Positions 8,038-17,425 of a stretch of DNA of 64,000 nucleotides are shown piece by piece. The notes beneath the pieces were generated by a model, which worked only from the letters and a program-made list of their open reading frames with translations, had not been told where the DNA came from and searched no databases. The position numbers and the translations under genes are program-made. Position 1 is the first letter of the stretch. Each line of letters opens with the position of its first letter. Origin of the DNA: CAVYXK01 sp963772445 (GTDB taxonomy: Bacteria > Pseudomonadota > Alphaproteobacteria > Acetobacterales > Acetobacteraceae); contig CAVYXK010000001.1 in assembly GCA_963772445.1 (NCBI GenBank), forward strand, positions 124,001 to 188,000, written 5' to 3'.

Positions 8038-9287
8038 CAGTGCGCCACCGCCGCGGCAGCCGCTTCGTCGATCATATGCCCGGCGGCGAAGCGGTCCAGG
8101 GCGAAGGGAGCAGCGATCGGGTGTGGTGCACCGCGCGCAATGGTGGCGGCGAAGACATGGCCTGAGCCGGGCGTTGCCTTGAACCCGCCGGTGCCCCAGC
8201 CGCAATTCACGAAGAGCCCCGGCACTGGCGTCAATCCGATGATCGGCGAGCGGTCGGGCGTGACATCGACGATGCCGCCCCAGTTGCGCAGCATGCGCAG
8301 CCGCCGGAAGCTGGGGAACAATTCGCAGATCGCTTCCAGCGTGTGCGCCGGCACATGCAGCCCGCCCGCCTGGCTATAGGAGGTGTATGCGTCGGTGCCG
8401 GCGCCGATCACCAACTCGCCTTTGTCCGATTGCGAGATGTAAGCGTGGATGGCGTTCGACATGACCACGCAAGGCAGGACGGGTTTCACTGGTTCTGAAA
8501 CCAGAGCTTGCAAGGGGAAGCTTTCGATTGGCATGCGCAGGCCCGCCATCGCCATCACCACGCTGGTGTGGCCTGCGGCGACCACGGCGACCTTGCGCGC
8601 GGCGATCCGTCCGCGGGTCGTCTCCACCGCGGAGACATGGCCGGCGGAATTGCGCACAATCCCCGTGACCTCGCAATTCTGGATGATATCGACGCCCAGC
8701 GCGTCGGCGGCGCGCGCGTATCCCCAGGCCACTGCGTCGTGTCGCGCCACGCCGCCTCGCCGCTGCAGCGCCGCGCCCAGAATCGGGTAGCGCAGGTCGC
8801 GGCCGATGTTGATCGGCGGGCAGAAAGACTTCACCTGTTCAGGCGACAGCCACTCGTTGTCGATGCCGTTCAGCCGGTTGGCGTGGACGTGGCGCTTGCC
8901 CACCCGTACGTCGTGCTCGTTATGCGCCAGCATCAGCACGCCGCGCGGCGAGTACATGGCGTTGTAGTTCAGCTCGGCGGCCAGGCTCTCCCACAGCTTC
9001 AGCGCGTGCTCATAGATCGCGGCACTGGCGTCCTGCAGATAGTTGGAGCGGATGATGGTCGTGTTGCGCCCGGTATTGCCGCCGCCGAGCCAACCGCGCT
9101 CCAGCACCGCGACGTTGTTGATCCCGTGTTCCTTCGCCAGATAGTAGGCGGTGGCCAGTCCGTGCCCTCCGGCGCCGATGATCACCACCTGGTAGGCATT
9201 GCGCGGCTCCGGGGAGCGCCACTGCTCCGGCCACGCACCACCGAATACGGCGTGGCGCAGCAGGGAGAAGGCGGAGAAACGCGTCAT
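8037..9287 (-). CDS. soxB: Sarcosine oxidase beta subunit
   Basis: 416 residues from the ATG at 9287; the frame is open further upstream but only through a palindromic repeat, so the longer form is rejected. It has an N-terminal FAD motif (VVIIGAGGHGLATAYYLA, residues 34-51) and the GGNTGRNTTIIRSNY segment. The His in RRGGVARHDAVAWGYAR (about residue 183) is the expected covalent FMN site of the tetrameric enzymes. The C-terminus has NWGGIVDVTPDRSPIIG. First gene of soxBDAG, about 160 bp downstream of the amidase gene. Confidence 0.95.
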   Translation of the reverse strand: MTRFSAFSLLRHAVFGGAWPEQWRSPEPRNAYQVVIIGAGGHGLATAYYLAKEHGINNVAVLERGWLGGGNTGRNTTIIRSNYLQDASAAIYEHALKLWESLAAELNYNAMYSPRGVLMLAHNEHDVRVGKRHVHANRLNGIDNEWLSPEQVKSFCPPINIGRDLRYPILGAALQRRGGVARHDAVAWGYARAADALGVDIIQNCEVTGIVRNSAGHVSAVETTRGRIAARKVAVVAAGHTSVVMAMAGLRMPIESFPLQALVSEPVKPVLPCVVMSNAIHAYISQSDKGELVIGAGTDAYTSYSQAGGLHVPAHTLEAICELFPSFRRLRMLRNWGGIVDVTPDRSPIIGLTPVPGLFVNCGWGTGGFKATPGSGHVFAATIARGAPHPIAAPFALDRFAAGHMIDEAAAAAVAH

Positions 9288-9290
9288 GTC

Positions 9291-9413
9291 TACCTCTCCC
9301 GCTTTGCGGGAGAGGTAGGTTCGCGAAGCGAACCGGGTGAGGGCTTCACCCGCCGCGGCACCCTCACCCGCCGCGCTGGCGCGCGGCGACCTCTCCCGCA
9401 GAACGGGAGAGGT
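9291..9413. repeat. Composite intergenic palindromic repeat, copy 1
   Basis: Between the amidase and soxB lies a run of hairpins. The first has perfect 12-bp arms (TACCTCTCCCGC, loop TTT, 9291-9317). The second has 7-bp arms around GAA (9318-9334). Then come inverted GGGTGA/TCACCC blocks and a closing hairpin with 10-bp arms (ACCTCTCCCG, 9389-9413). Related blocks recur near 24812, 27236 and 55735. It could attenuate or protect the transcript between the two operon parts. Confidence 0.8.
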
Positions 9414-9448
9414 GGAAAAAGGGCGCTTCCAATCACCACGAATCCGCC

Positions 9449-10840
9449 CTACCTCACCGGCAGTGCCACGCTCTCCCAGCCGGACAGCGTCTCGATCGCG
9501 CGGCCGATGCACAACACCGTCGCTTCGTCGAACGGGCGGCCGGCTATCTGCACTGACAGCGGCAGGCCATCGGCCGCCAGCCCGACCGGCACGCTCATGG
9601 CCGGGTGACCGGTGACGTTGAACGGTATCGTCTGCATCGGCGAGACCGACGAGAGCGCATCCGGCACCGCATCGAAGCGCGGCGCCGTGGTCAGGCTGGA
9701 AGCAGTCAGCAGCGCATCGCAGGACGACAGCACCGCGTTCACCGCATCGGTCAGCTCACGGCGGGCACGCACCGCATCCACGTAATCAGCAGCGGTGATC
9801 GTTGCGCCCAGCACGAACCGACCGGCAGTGATCTCGGCATAATCCAGCAGCCGGTTTTGCATATCGATGCGATGGATGGCGAACGCCTCGGACATCATGA
9901 TCGCCCGTCCGGCCGCCGCAAAGATCGCATAATCCGGCAGCGTCGCGTCTTTCACCATGGCGCCGGCGTCGCGCAGCAAATGCGCGGTGCGATCGATCGC
10001 GGCGAGCACTTCCGGCGTAACCATCTTCGCCGTGGCGAAGAACGCGCGAGGGATGCCGATGCGCAGCCCAGCCACCCCGCGCTCCAACCCAGCGCGGAAA
10101 TCGGGCACGGGCACATCGGCGCTTGCCGGATCCTGCGGGTCGTGTCCCGCCATCACCTGCAGCGCGATCGCCGCGTCTTCCACGCTGCGCGCTAGCGGCC
10201 CGCAATGGTCCAGCGTCCACGACAGCGGAAAGACGCCGCGACGCGAGACCCGCCCGTAGGTCGGCTTGATGCCGGCGAGTCCACACCAGGCGGCCGGCCC
10301 GCGAATCGACCCGCCAGTATCCGAGCCGGTCGCCATGAGCAGCATCCCCGATGCGATCGCCGTCGCCGAACCGGACGACGAGCCGCCGGTGATATGCTCG
10401 GTATTCCACGGGTTGCGCGATGGCGGCCAGGGCAGGTCGAAGCTCGGGCCGCCAATCGCGAATTCATGCGTCGCAAGCTTGCCTAGCAGCACCGCCCCGC
10501 CTTCGGCAAAGCGTGCCGCCACCACGCTGTCGTGCTCCGGGACGTGGTGCTGGCGCAGCTTGGAATGGCAAGTCGTAGCGACGCCGGCGGTGTCGTAAAT
10601 GTCCTTCAGAGCGTAAGGAATGCCGTGCATCGGGCCGCGGTCGTGGCCGGCCGCCAGGTCGGCGTCGGCTCGCCGCGCATCCGCCAGCGCGCGCTCAGCC
10701 GTGACCAGGATGAAGGCGTGCAGCGCGCCATCCCGCGCCTCGATGCGGGCCAGCGCATCGCGTGTCAGCGCAGTGGACGTGACGGCACCGGCACGGAGCG
10801 GCCGGCCCATCTCGGCGATCGAAAGCTGGCCCGTGGTCAT
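9449..10840 (-). CDS. Amidase-signature-family amidohydrolase
   Basis: 463 residues with the full Ser-cisSer-Lys catalytic set: Lys79 in ALKDIYD, the cis-Ser in GGSSSGSA (152-159) and the nucleophile near Ser178 in GSDTGGSIRGPA. It hydrolyses an amide to acid and ammonia; the substrate is unknown. GatA is unlikely because there is no gatB or gatC. It overlaps a 70-residue AtzG-like gene by 4 bp, an arrangement known for AtzE-type amidases whose small subunit is needed for stability. It lies directly upstream of soxBDAG on the same strand, so the substrate may be an amide that feeds sarcosine or another N-methyl compound; this is inference. Confidence 0.92.
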   Translation of the reverse strand: MTTGQLSIAEMGRPLRAGAVTSTALTRDALARIEARDGALHAFILVTAERALADARRADADLAAGHDRGPMHGIPYALKDIYDTAGVATTCHSKLRQHHVPEHDSVVAARFAEGGAVLLGKLATHEFAIGGPSFDLPWPPSRNPWNTEHITGGSSSGSATAIASGMLLMATGSDTGGSIRGPAAWCGLAGIKPTYGRVSRRGVFPLSWTLDHCGPLARSVEDAAIALQVMAGHDPQDPASADVPVPDFRAGLERGVAGLRIGIPRAFFATAKMVTPEVLAAIDRTAHLLRDAGAMVKDATLPDYAIFAAAGRAIMMSEAFAIHRIDMQNRLLDYAEITAGRFVLGATITAADYVDAVRARRELTDAVNAVLSSCDALLTASSLTTAPRFDAVPDALSSVSPMQTIPFNVTGHPAMSVPVGLAADGLPLSVQIAGRPFDEATVLCIGRAIETLSGWESVALPVR

Positions 10841-11049
10841 CGTGTGGGCTCCATCGGGACCAAGCGGAACACGTTGGAGGGCTCCACGGCGGCGCTGCGG
10901 TTCGTGTGCAGCAGCGCGAGCTGCGAGCGAAGGTCCGCGAAAGCAGCCAGGTAGCCGGCCTTGCGAGCCGGCGGAATGATCAGGCCGGCGCGTGCCATCA
11001 GGCAGTCGAACTCCGCTTCCAGTGCCGTATTGGGCGGGCTCTCGGGCAT
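10837..11049 (-). CDS. AtzG-like (DUF4089) amidase partner subunit
   Basis: 70 residues from the ATG at 11049. It is a helical GatC-like protein with AGLIIPPARKAGYLAAFADLRSQL and a C-terminal VEPSNVFRLVP, matching the (E)P-x-x-VFR ending of AtzG-like proteins. The stop overlaps the amidase ATG (ATGA). The family is known to form a complex with the neighbouring amidase and cover its active-site face. An upstream ATG at 11109 is possible, but the extra residues look non-coding. Confidence 0.8.
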   Translation of the reverse strand: MPESPPNTALEAEFDCLMARAGLIIPPARKAGYLAAFADLRSQLALLHTNRSAAVEPSNVFRLVPMEPTR

Positions 11050-11194
11050 GGCGGCTCCTGTATTTCGATCGCGGCCCGGGATTAGAAGCGAAGCCGCGCC
11101 GTGCGGCAAATGCAGACGGCTGCTTCAGGGACAGCCGGTTCGGGACGGAAAGGTGATGCCGCCGCCGATCAGCATCTCGCTGCGGGGACGCCGT

Positions 11195-11614
11195 CTACTT
11201 CGAAGCCGGATCTTGCAGCCCAGGCCGATGGGCATTGGACGGGCGGTGTGAGGTCACCGTCACCACCAGGCGCATTTTCGGATGGATGCCGCACAGCACG
11301 TTGAATTGCCCCGGCACCGTGAACACGATGTCCGTGCGGCTGCCGGGCAATTGGTCGCCGCTGTCGAATTTGAAGCTCCTGGTCGATACGTAGGCATGAT
11401 GATGAAGGTCTCCGTCGTCGTTCACGATCGTGACGGTGTCGCCGACACCTACGGTCAGGGTGGCTGGATGGAACTCTCGATTTCTCTGCGAGATGACGTA
11501 ACGCGCCCCTGTCAAGGGGTTTTCTCCGAATATCAGGAATGCAAAAAACGCAAGCAGCGCAAGGCTTAAGAGCCCTCCGAGGCTCACGAAAAGGCGATTG
11601 CGGCCCAATAACAT
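11195..11614 (-). CDS. Membrane-anchored cupredoxin-like protein
   Basis: 139 residues from the ATG at 11614. Residues 6-27 are one hydrophobic segment (LFVSLGGLLSLALLAFFAFLIF), so it is anchored with the domain in the periplasm. A blue-copper fold follows: GVGDTVTIVNDDGDLHHHAY supplies the first His, and FNVLCGIHPKM supplies Cys, His and Met of a type 1 copper site. Such proteins shuttle electrons to oxidases or dehydrogenases (plastocyanin / methylamine-utilisation type). It is divergent from the GGDEF-EAL gene, and the shared 238-bp gap probably holds both promoters. Confidence 0.82.
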   Translation of the reverse strand: MLLGRNRLFVSLGGLLSLALLAFFAFLIFGENPLTGARYVISQRNREFHPATLTVGVGDTVTIVNDDGDLHHHAYVSTRSFKFDSGDQLPGSRTDIVFTVPGQFNVLCGIHPKMRLVVTVTSHRPSNAHRPGLQDPASK

Positions 11615-11852
11615 ACCGGGTAGATTACAAGCGACGGTATTTTGGAGCATTCCCAAGCGCGTGAAACTTGTGATGGGGCGGAACAGAGCAGAGGAAGCTC
11701 GCACGAACGAGCATCCACTGTCCAGCGTCACATCGGCCTGCCGTGATATGGGGCTGCAATCTAGCCGGTTTCTTCGGGGGCAAGTCATGACGCTGGTTAG
11801 TGCCCTATTTCGCCGGCTGAATTGATCCGCCCCCGCAGAGGCGGCCGTTTCG

Positions 11853-14723
11853 ATGCCGGTCAGCAGGCGACGGCAGCTGACGCTCCGGGTCAGCCTGTTC
11901 CTAAGCTTCGCGGCAGTGAGTATCATCACTGGCTCGCTTGGTCTCTACGCCTCCCAAACCATTCGTAGTGCGGCTGGACTTGTCGTTGAGATTTACGATA
12001 AGTCACTGATGTCGATCAATTACGCACGGGCAGCCGCGGCGGATTTCGCGATCTTGAAATCGACGCTGATGGAGCGTCGGCTGGCTGCCGATCCCGCGCG
12101 CCAGGCAGCGCTGGACGCGCGAATTGAGCAGATTTCGGCGCGACCTGAGCGACGATCTGTCGATCGCCGCCGAACGTGCCCAGTCCGACCGTGCCGTCGC
12201 CGCGGCCGCAGCCGTCGGCCGCGCGGTGGACGGCTGGTACAACGATTGGAACCGGCACCAGGCTGATGCCCACTGGAATGCGCTCGATAGGTATGCGGCG
12301 GCGGCCAGTCACCAGCTCGATCTCCTGGTCAACTACACGGCTGGGGATGGCTTCTCATTCCGGCAGGCGGCGCTCACCGCGATTCAGACCAATACGCAGC
12401 TTGACATGATGCTGACCGCGGGGGCGATCGCACTGTCGCTCCTCGTAAGCTGGGCGCTTGGGCGTCGAATTCTGCGGCCCGTTTCGCTGGCTTCCTCGAT
12501 TGCCGAGAGGATCGCCGGTGGCGCCCTGGATGTCGAGATTCCAGAGGCGAGCGGCGATGAACTCGGGCGCCTGCTGGGACCGATGGCGGTGATGCGGGAC
12601 AGCATCAGCAGGATGATGGCGCGGGAGGTGGAACAGCGCCGCTCTGCGCAGGCCAGGCTGATGGACGCGATCGAGAGCTCGCGCGAGGGCGTGATCCTCG
12701 TCAACGCCGAGGGTCGTGTCGTCGTGAGCAATACGCAGAATATCGAGTTCTTCCAGGACTTCGCGCAATTGCTACAACCTGGGCTGCTTTCCCGGACTTC
12801 GTGGTGGCGTTGATGCGAGGCGCCTTTGCGAATTGCCAGGATGAGGCCGCCCTTCAGATCCCCTTCCCGTCCCACGGGATCCAGCCGCGGACCGTGCTGG
12901 TCGATCTGCGCGACGGTCGCTCCGTGCGGATCGGCTGGAGCGCAACGGGCGAAGGCGGGATCGTTGCTTTCTGCAGCGACATGACTGAATGGAAGAACCG
13001 CGAGGCGCAGCTCCAGCAATCGAACCTTTGGCTCGACACTGCGCTGTCGAACATGTCGCAGGGTCTTTGTCTGTTCGATTCCGACGGACGGCTGAAGATT
13101 GCGAACCGCCGCCTTTATGAGATCTTTGGCATCGGCCAGGACAGCCTCAGCACGGGAATCACGGTTGAGGAACTCATTGGCGTGAAGCTGGCCAAGTTCT
13201 GCGCGCCCGGCGTGCGGGAAGCGCAGGGTTGGTCCGAGCGTTTGGCGGTGCGAGACCGGCATGCCTTCACCGTGCAGATGCCACTGATCGACGGCCGGAT
13301 CATCGAAGTCATGCACGAACCGATGCCCGATGGCGGCTGGGTCGCTACCTACGAAGATGCCACCGAGCGTCATCGTAGCCGGGAGAAAATCCTTTTCATG
13401 GCGCGCCATGATGCGCTGACTGGGTTGCCTAATCGGCTGCTGTTCAGTGAACGCCTGGAAGAGGCATTCGCAAGCATCGATCCGCGTAACCGCTTCGCGT
13501 TGCTGTTTATCGATCTCGACCTGTTCAAGGAAGTGAATGACACGCTTGGGCATCCCGTCGGCGATCGTGTGCTACATGCGGTCGCGCAGCGCTTTATTGC
13601 ATTTGCACGCGCGGCTGATACGGTGGCTCGCCTGGGTGGCGACGAATTCGCCACTTTGCTGACCGATCTGCATCACGTCTCGGATGCTGCCGCATATGCC
13701 GAGCGCATGATCGAGGTGATCCGCGCTCCGTTCACCATAAATGGCCAGCGTATCACGATTGGCGCGAGCGTCGGCATCGCCGTCGCCCCGGACCATGGTA
13801 TCGATCGCGACACCCTCATGCGCAACGCCGACATCGCGCTTTATCGCGCGAAAACGGCCGGCCGTTCTGGTTATTGTATGTTCGAGCCCTCCATGGAAGC
13901 CGACGCGCAGGCTCGCCGGACGATGGAGATGGAACTGGATCAAGCGCTTGCGGGCGATCAGTTGGCGCTGCACTACCAGCCGATATTCGATGCGGAGACG
14001 ATGGCACTTGCTGGCTTCGAGGCGCTGCTCCGCTGGCATCACCCGGGTCGCGGCCTGATCAGTGCCGGCGAGTTCATGAGAGTGGCGGAAGACACCGAGG
14101 TGATCAACGCCATCGGCGACTGGGTCGTACAAGAGGCCTGTCGCACCGCCGCTGGCTGGCCACCCAAATTGCGCTTGGCGATCAACGTATCGCCGGTACA
14201 GCTCCGATCAGGGAACTTTGCAGCCAAGCTACAATCAACACTGGAAGAGGAGAAGCTGTCCCCGACACGGCTCGAGCTGGAGGTGACAGAGACGGTGCTT
14301 CTGGAACGGAATGCATCAACACTTGAGGCGCTGCAGGACATCCGGGCCGCCGGCATTTCAGTCGCGCTCGACGATTTTGGCACCGGATATAGCTCGCTGG
14401 CCTACTTGCAGAACTTCACGTTTGGCAGGATCAAGATCGACCAGTCCTTCGTCCGCGGGCTTCCCAACGACAAAGGCGCTCATGCGATTGTGCGGGCGAT
14501 TATCGGGCTGGGCGATAGCCTCGGCATCCCCACCACCGCCGAAGGCGTGGAGGATCATCGTCAGCTAGAGATCCTGCGCGCCGAAGGTTGCCGCGAGGTG
14601 CAGGGCTTTCTGCTCGGCAAACCGCTCCCGGCGTCTGACCTGGGCCCCTTGCTGGCCCAGGTCGCCGAAGCCGGACGGGTCGTCGCGCTACGACCGCGGC
14701 TTCATCCATTAGCCGTGAGATGA
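11853..14723 (+). CDS. Membrane HAMP-PAS-GGDEF-EAL protein, two compensating frameshifts
   Basis: Joined across two frameshifts the product is about 956 residues. The N-terminus has a membrane segment (SLFLSFAAVSIITGSLGLYA), a periplasmic helical sensor, a second membrane segment (LTAGAIALSLLVSWALG) and a HAMP region (RRILRPVSLASSIAERIAGG). One or two PAS-like regions follow. The diguanylate cyclase domain has an intact GGDEF (RLGGDEFATLL), and the phosphodiesterase domain has FEALLRWHHP and DDFGTGYSSLAYL, so both c-di-GMP activities look possible. The shifts lie near 12135 (one base extra) and 12775 (one base missing). They cancel, which suggests assembly errors. The 3' end overlaps the convergent membrane gene by 22 bp. 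Confidence 0.85.
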
Positions 14724-15739
14724 GACATCGCGTGGATACCATAGTAGGCCAGAACTGTGAGCCCAAGGCTGGCGCAAAAATATGCCGGTGCCAGGATCGC
14801 AGAGGGTTTTTCAGCGGCCACCTGATCGTCCGCCAGGATCGCCAGCAGAACAACGATGATCGGGGAATGACCAAGCGCATCGATCTTCCCGAAATCGAAG
14901 ACCGCGCCCACGAACATTGCGATCAGGATGACCGACGAGACGCGCCGCATAAGCGGGCCGCAGGCCAGGGTGAACGCAAGGGCAAACTCCACCAGCCCGG
15001 CGGCCCGCATATAGAATTCGGGGTTGAAGCCAAGCGTCATCTCCGGGTGAACGGCCAGCAGCGGAAAGGTCCATTCCGGGTACGCCCATTTCTCGACAGA
15101 CGCCCACATCAACGTGATCGATGTGGCGTAGCGCAGGACATCCAGCGGCCGTAGATTGAACAGGGGGGTGCGTAGGCCACTCATCGCCAGATACGCGGCC
15201 AGCCCCAGAAAGATCGGGTAATCGAGCAAGTGGAAGACGCAGGACCGGTCAACGGCATAGGCGTACAGGGCGACAATGCCGAGCGCGGACAGAATGAGCG
15301 TCTCGCGCCAGATCATGCCAATGGCTATCGCAAGCTGGAGCCACGACACCCAGTCTGCCGGAGTCTTCAATTCAGGGGTCAGGATGATCCCGCCCATCGC
15401 CCAGAGTGCCACAAAAAAGCCACCCAGCACCGCCCGGATCAGCACGTCGGTTCTGTCCCGCAGAAATCCGGTTACGCGGTCCATCGCGCCGAGCATCGCC
15501 AAACCGATAGGCGTCCGGTCGAGCAGGCCGGCTACGAGCAGGATGAGCAGCGTCAGAAGGACGAGATGGCCGTAATCGGCGTTGACGACCATGCGCAGAG
15601 GGCGTGGCGTGGCGGCGACGTTGTAGCTACAAAACCATTTGACGTGCGCGAGCGCCGGGTTAGGGGGCAGAAGCAGTCCGAACATGCTGACGGAGCTGAT
15701 GAAAAGGCGGGCACGGTGTGCTATGAGCACGCGATGCAT
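14702..15739 (-). CDS. Polytopic membrane protein, unknown function
   Basis: 345 residues with a signal-like N-terminus (RLFISSVSMFGLLLPPNPALA) and roughly eight hydrophobic segments (e.g. YGHLVLLTLLILLVAGLL, AVLGGFFVALWAMGGII, GLVEFALAFTLACG, SPIIVVLLAILA). The layout recalls DoxX-like membrane proteins, but no diagnostic motif is visible, so no function is given. The ATG at 15739 is preceded by GAAGGG. The 3' end overlaps the GGDEF-EAL gene tail to tail. Confidence 0.8.
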   Translation of the reverse strand: MHRVLIAHRARLFISSVSMFGLLLPPNPALAHVKWFCSYNVAATPRPLRMVVNADYGHLVLLTLLILLVAGLLDRTPIGLAMLGAMDRVTGFLRDRTDVLIRAVLGGFFVALWAMGGIILTPELKTPADWVSWLQLAIAIGMIWRETLILSALGIVALYAYAVDRSCVFHLLDYPIFLGLAAYLAMSGLRTPLFNLRPLDVLRYATSITLMWASVEKWAYPEWTFPLLAVHPEMTLGFNPEFYMRAAGLVEFALAFTLACGPLMRRVSSVILIAMFVGAVFDFGKIDALGHSPIIVVLLAILADDQVAAEKPSAILAPAYFCASLGLTVLAYYGIHAMSHLTANG

Positions 15740-15885
15740 GATTTTTCCCTTCGAGGTTTTTCCCTTCTACGCAAAGCGTTGCTCCTATACGTTGAATTGA
15801 TATCGGACGGAATAGCTCGTCAAACTAATTGTGAAATGGCATTTTTTGCGAATTGTTTTTATTAATTGGACGAAGGAGGAGTTGG

Positions 15886-16044
15886 ATGATCGCTCTGATC
15901 TGTGTCGCGAGTCTCGTGACGGGTGGTGTCTGCTCGTGCGCCGCGCGCCGCTTCCCAAAGCGCAGCGCCGCGCTGGAGACCTATGGCGGAGTGCTACTGA
16001 TCGGGGGACTAGCGCTTCTCGGCGCCTTCCTGCCCCGTTACTGA
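15886..16044 (+). CDS. Small two-helix membrane protein
   Basis: 52 residues. The ATG at 15886 is chosen over the upstream in-frame ATG at 15853 because a strong Shine-Dalgarno sequence (AAGGAGGAG) ends 5 bases before it. It has two hydrophobic segments (MIALICVASLVTGGVCSCA and GGVLLIGGLALLGAFLP) joined by a basic loop (RRFPKRSAA). The 100 bases upstream are unusually AT-rich for this window and probably hold its promoter. No family recognised. The stop overlaps the convergent cytochrome c peroxidase gene by 7 bp. Confidence 0.7.
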   Translation: MIALICVASLVTGGVCSCAARRFPKRSAALETYGGVLLIGGLALLGAFLPRY

Positions 16045-17204
16045 CGGGGGGAAGGGGGCGTATCGGACGAGGACGTTTGTCCGGAGGGAGTTTCCAGAAA
16101 AGCCGGGGGAAGGGGGGCGTATCGGACGAGGACGTTTGTCCGGGAGAGAATTTCCAGAAAAGCCAGCAGATCGGACTTTTCGGCATCCGTCAGGTGCAGC
16201 GGGCCAATCAGAGCCGACCGGCTCGGCCTTGCGATGCCGCCGCGATTATAGAGTTCAATCGCATCCGCCAAGGTCTTGACCGACCCGTCGTGCATATAGG
16301 GCGCGCGCTCAGCCACGTCACAGAGCGTGGGGGTCTTGAATGCGTACTGTAGATCCGTAGAGTTCGGGAAGTACTCGCCGCGCCCCACATCCGTACCCTT
16401 GGCGGTGCCAATGTCGTGGAACGAGCCATCGGTGAATGTCCACCCGCTATGACATCCGGAGCAATGCGCGCGACCGTTGAACAGGTCGAAGCCACGCTTT
16501 GCCGACGGGCTGATCGCGTTCTCGTCGCCGGCAATCCAGCGATCGAACGGTGAACTGGGGATTGAGACAATCAACCGCTCGAACGTAGCGACCGCTGCCG
16601 CGATGTTGGCGGCGGATACCTTGTGATCCGGGAAGCTTTCGGCGAAAGCACGTTCGTACCCCGGATCGGCCGAGATCCGGGCCAGCGCCTCGGGCTCGCT
16701 GAGATTCATATTGCCGTGCGACGCGATGGCGGCGAAGGTGACTGCCTCGATGTCGGGAAACCTGCCGTCCCAGCCCAGAGCGGGCAGCCACGCGACGTCG
16801 ATCAGGTTGGGGGCCCGCCGAGACATCTCCTGGCCGCCGTCACCGATTGCCTTCGGCCGTCCGTCGGTCCAGCCGTGTTCAGGTTGATGGCAACTGGCGC
16901 AGGCCATGGTCCCGGAGCCTGACAGGCGCTTGTCGAAGAACAATGCCCGCCCGAGGTCCGCCTTTGCGGCCGAAAACGGGTTGTCAGCAGGGAACGGAAT
17001 GAGGGGCGGCGGCCGGTAAAGGGCCATAACGCGTGCGCGCGCCCCGAAACCAAGAAACGCCAGCGATACCCCGACCGCCAATGCAAGCATGCAAAGAGCC
17101 CCGGTGATGACCAGAGTGCGGGACCTCAGCCGGACCGAAGCCTGACGGAGCACCGACCGCTCGAGCGCAGGTGCGGGGCCGCTCGGATGATACGTAGGGC
17201 ACAC
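16038..17204 (-). CDS. Di-haem cytochrome c peroxidase / MauG family protein
   Basis: 388 residues. An N-terminal membrane segment (about 31-53) anchors or exports it to the periplasm. It has two c-type haem sites, CASCH (102-106) and CSGCH (248-252), each with the following HxxW or SGW context of bacterial di-haem peroxidases, plus the TPTLCDVAERAPYMHDGS block that carries an axial Met in the family. It reduces H2O2 using periplasmic cytochrome or cupredoxin electrons; the cupredoxin gene 4 kb away is a possible but unproven partner. The last about 20 residues (AFLETPSGQTSSSDTPPSPR) come from the duplicated segment and are not part of the usual domain. Confidence 0.9.
   Translation of the reverse strand: MCPTYHPSGPAPALERSVLRQASVRLRSRTLVITGALCMLALAVGVSLAFLGFGARARVMALYRPPPLIPFPADNPFSAAKADLGRALFFDKRLSGSGTMACASCHQPEHGWTDGRPKAIGDGGQEMSRRAPNLIDVAWLPALGWDGRFPDIEAVTFAAIASHGNMNLSEPEALARISADPGYERAFAESFPDHKVSAANIAAAVATFERLIVSIPSSPFDRWIAGDENAISPSAKRGFDLFNGRAHCSGCHSGWTFTDGSFHDIGTAKGTDVGRGEYFPNSTDLQYAFKTPTLCDVAERAPYMHDGSVKTLADAIELYNRGGIARPSRSALIGPLHLTDAEKSDLLAFLEILSRTNVLVRYAPLPPAFLETPSGQTSSSDTPPSPRQ
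16046..16164. repeat. 59-60 bp tandem duplication at the 3' end of the peroxidase gene
   Basis: Two imperfect copies (16046-16104 and 16105-16164) share the core CGTATCGGACGAGGACG and end with TTTCCAGAAAAGCC. The distance between copies is 59 bases on one side and 60 on the other because of a one-base difference in the G run. Both lie inside the minus-strand peroxidase gene, which reads the two copies in different frames. Confidence 0.85.
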
Positions 17205-17425
17205 TCCTTCGGTCTGGCCGATTGGCCAGTTTCGTTTCTAGCATATTGCCCGTGCGCTTAAGCTAGGACGAATTGTGGCGCAATAGGCTAGCCGGCGAGG
17301 CCAACAGATGGATCCTCGGTTACCACTCATCCACCGCATGGTACCGAGGGGACAGGCCTCCCTTGGACTTCGCTGGTGAAAGGCGGGATTTCTATTCGAG
17401 GATATCCGCCGGCAGGAGGGGAGCG

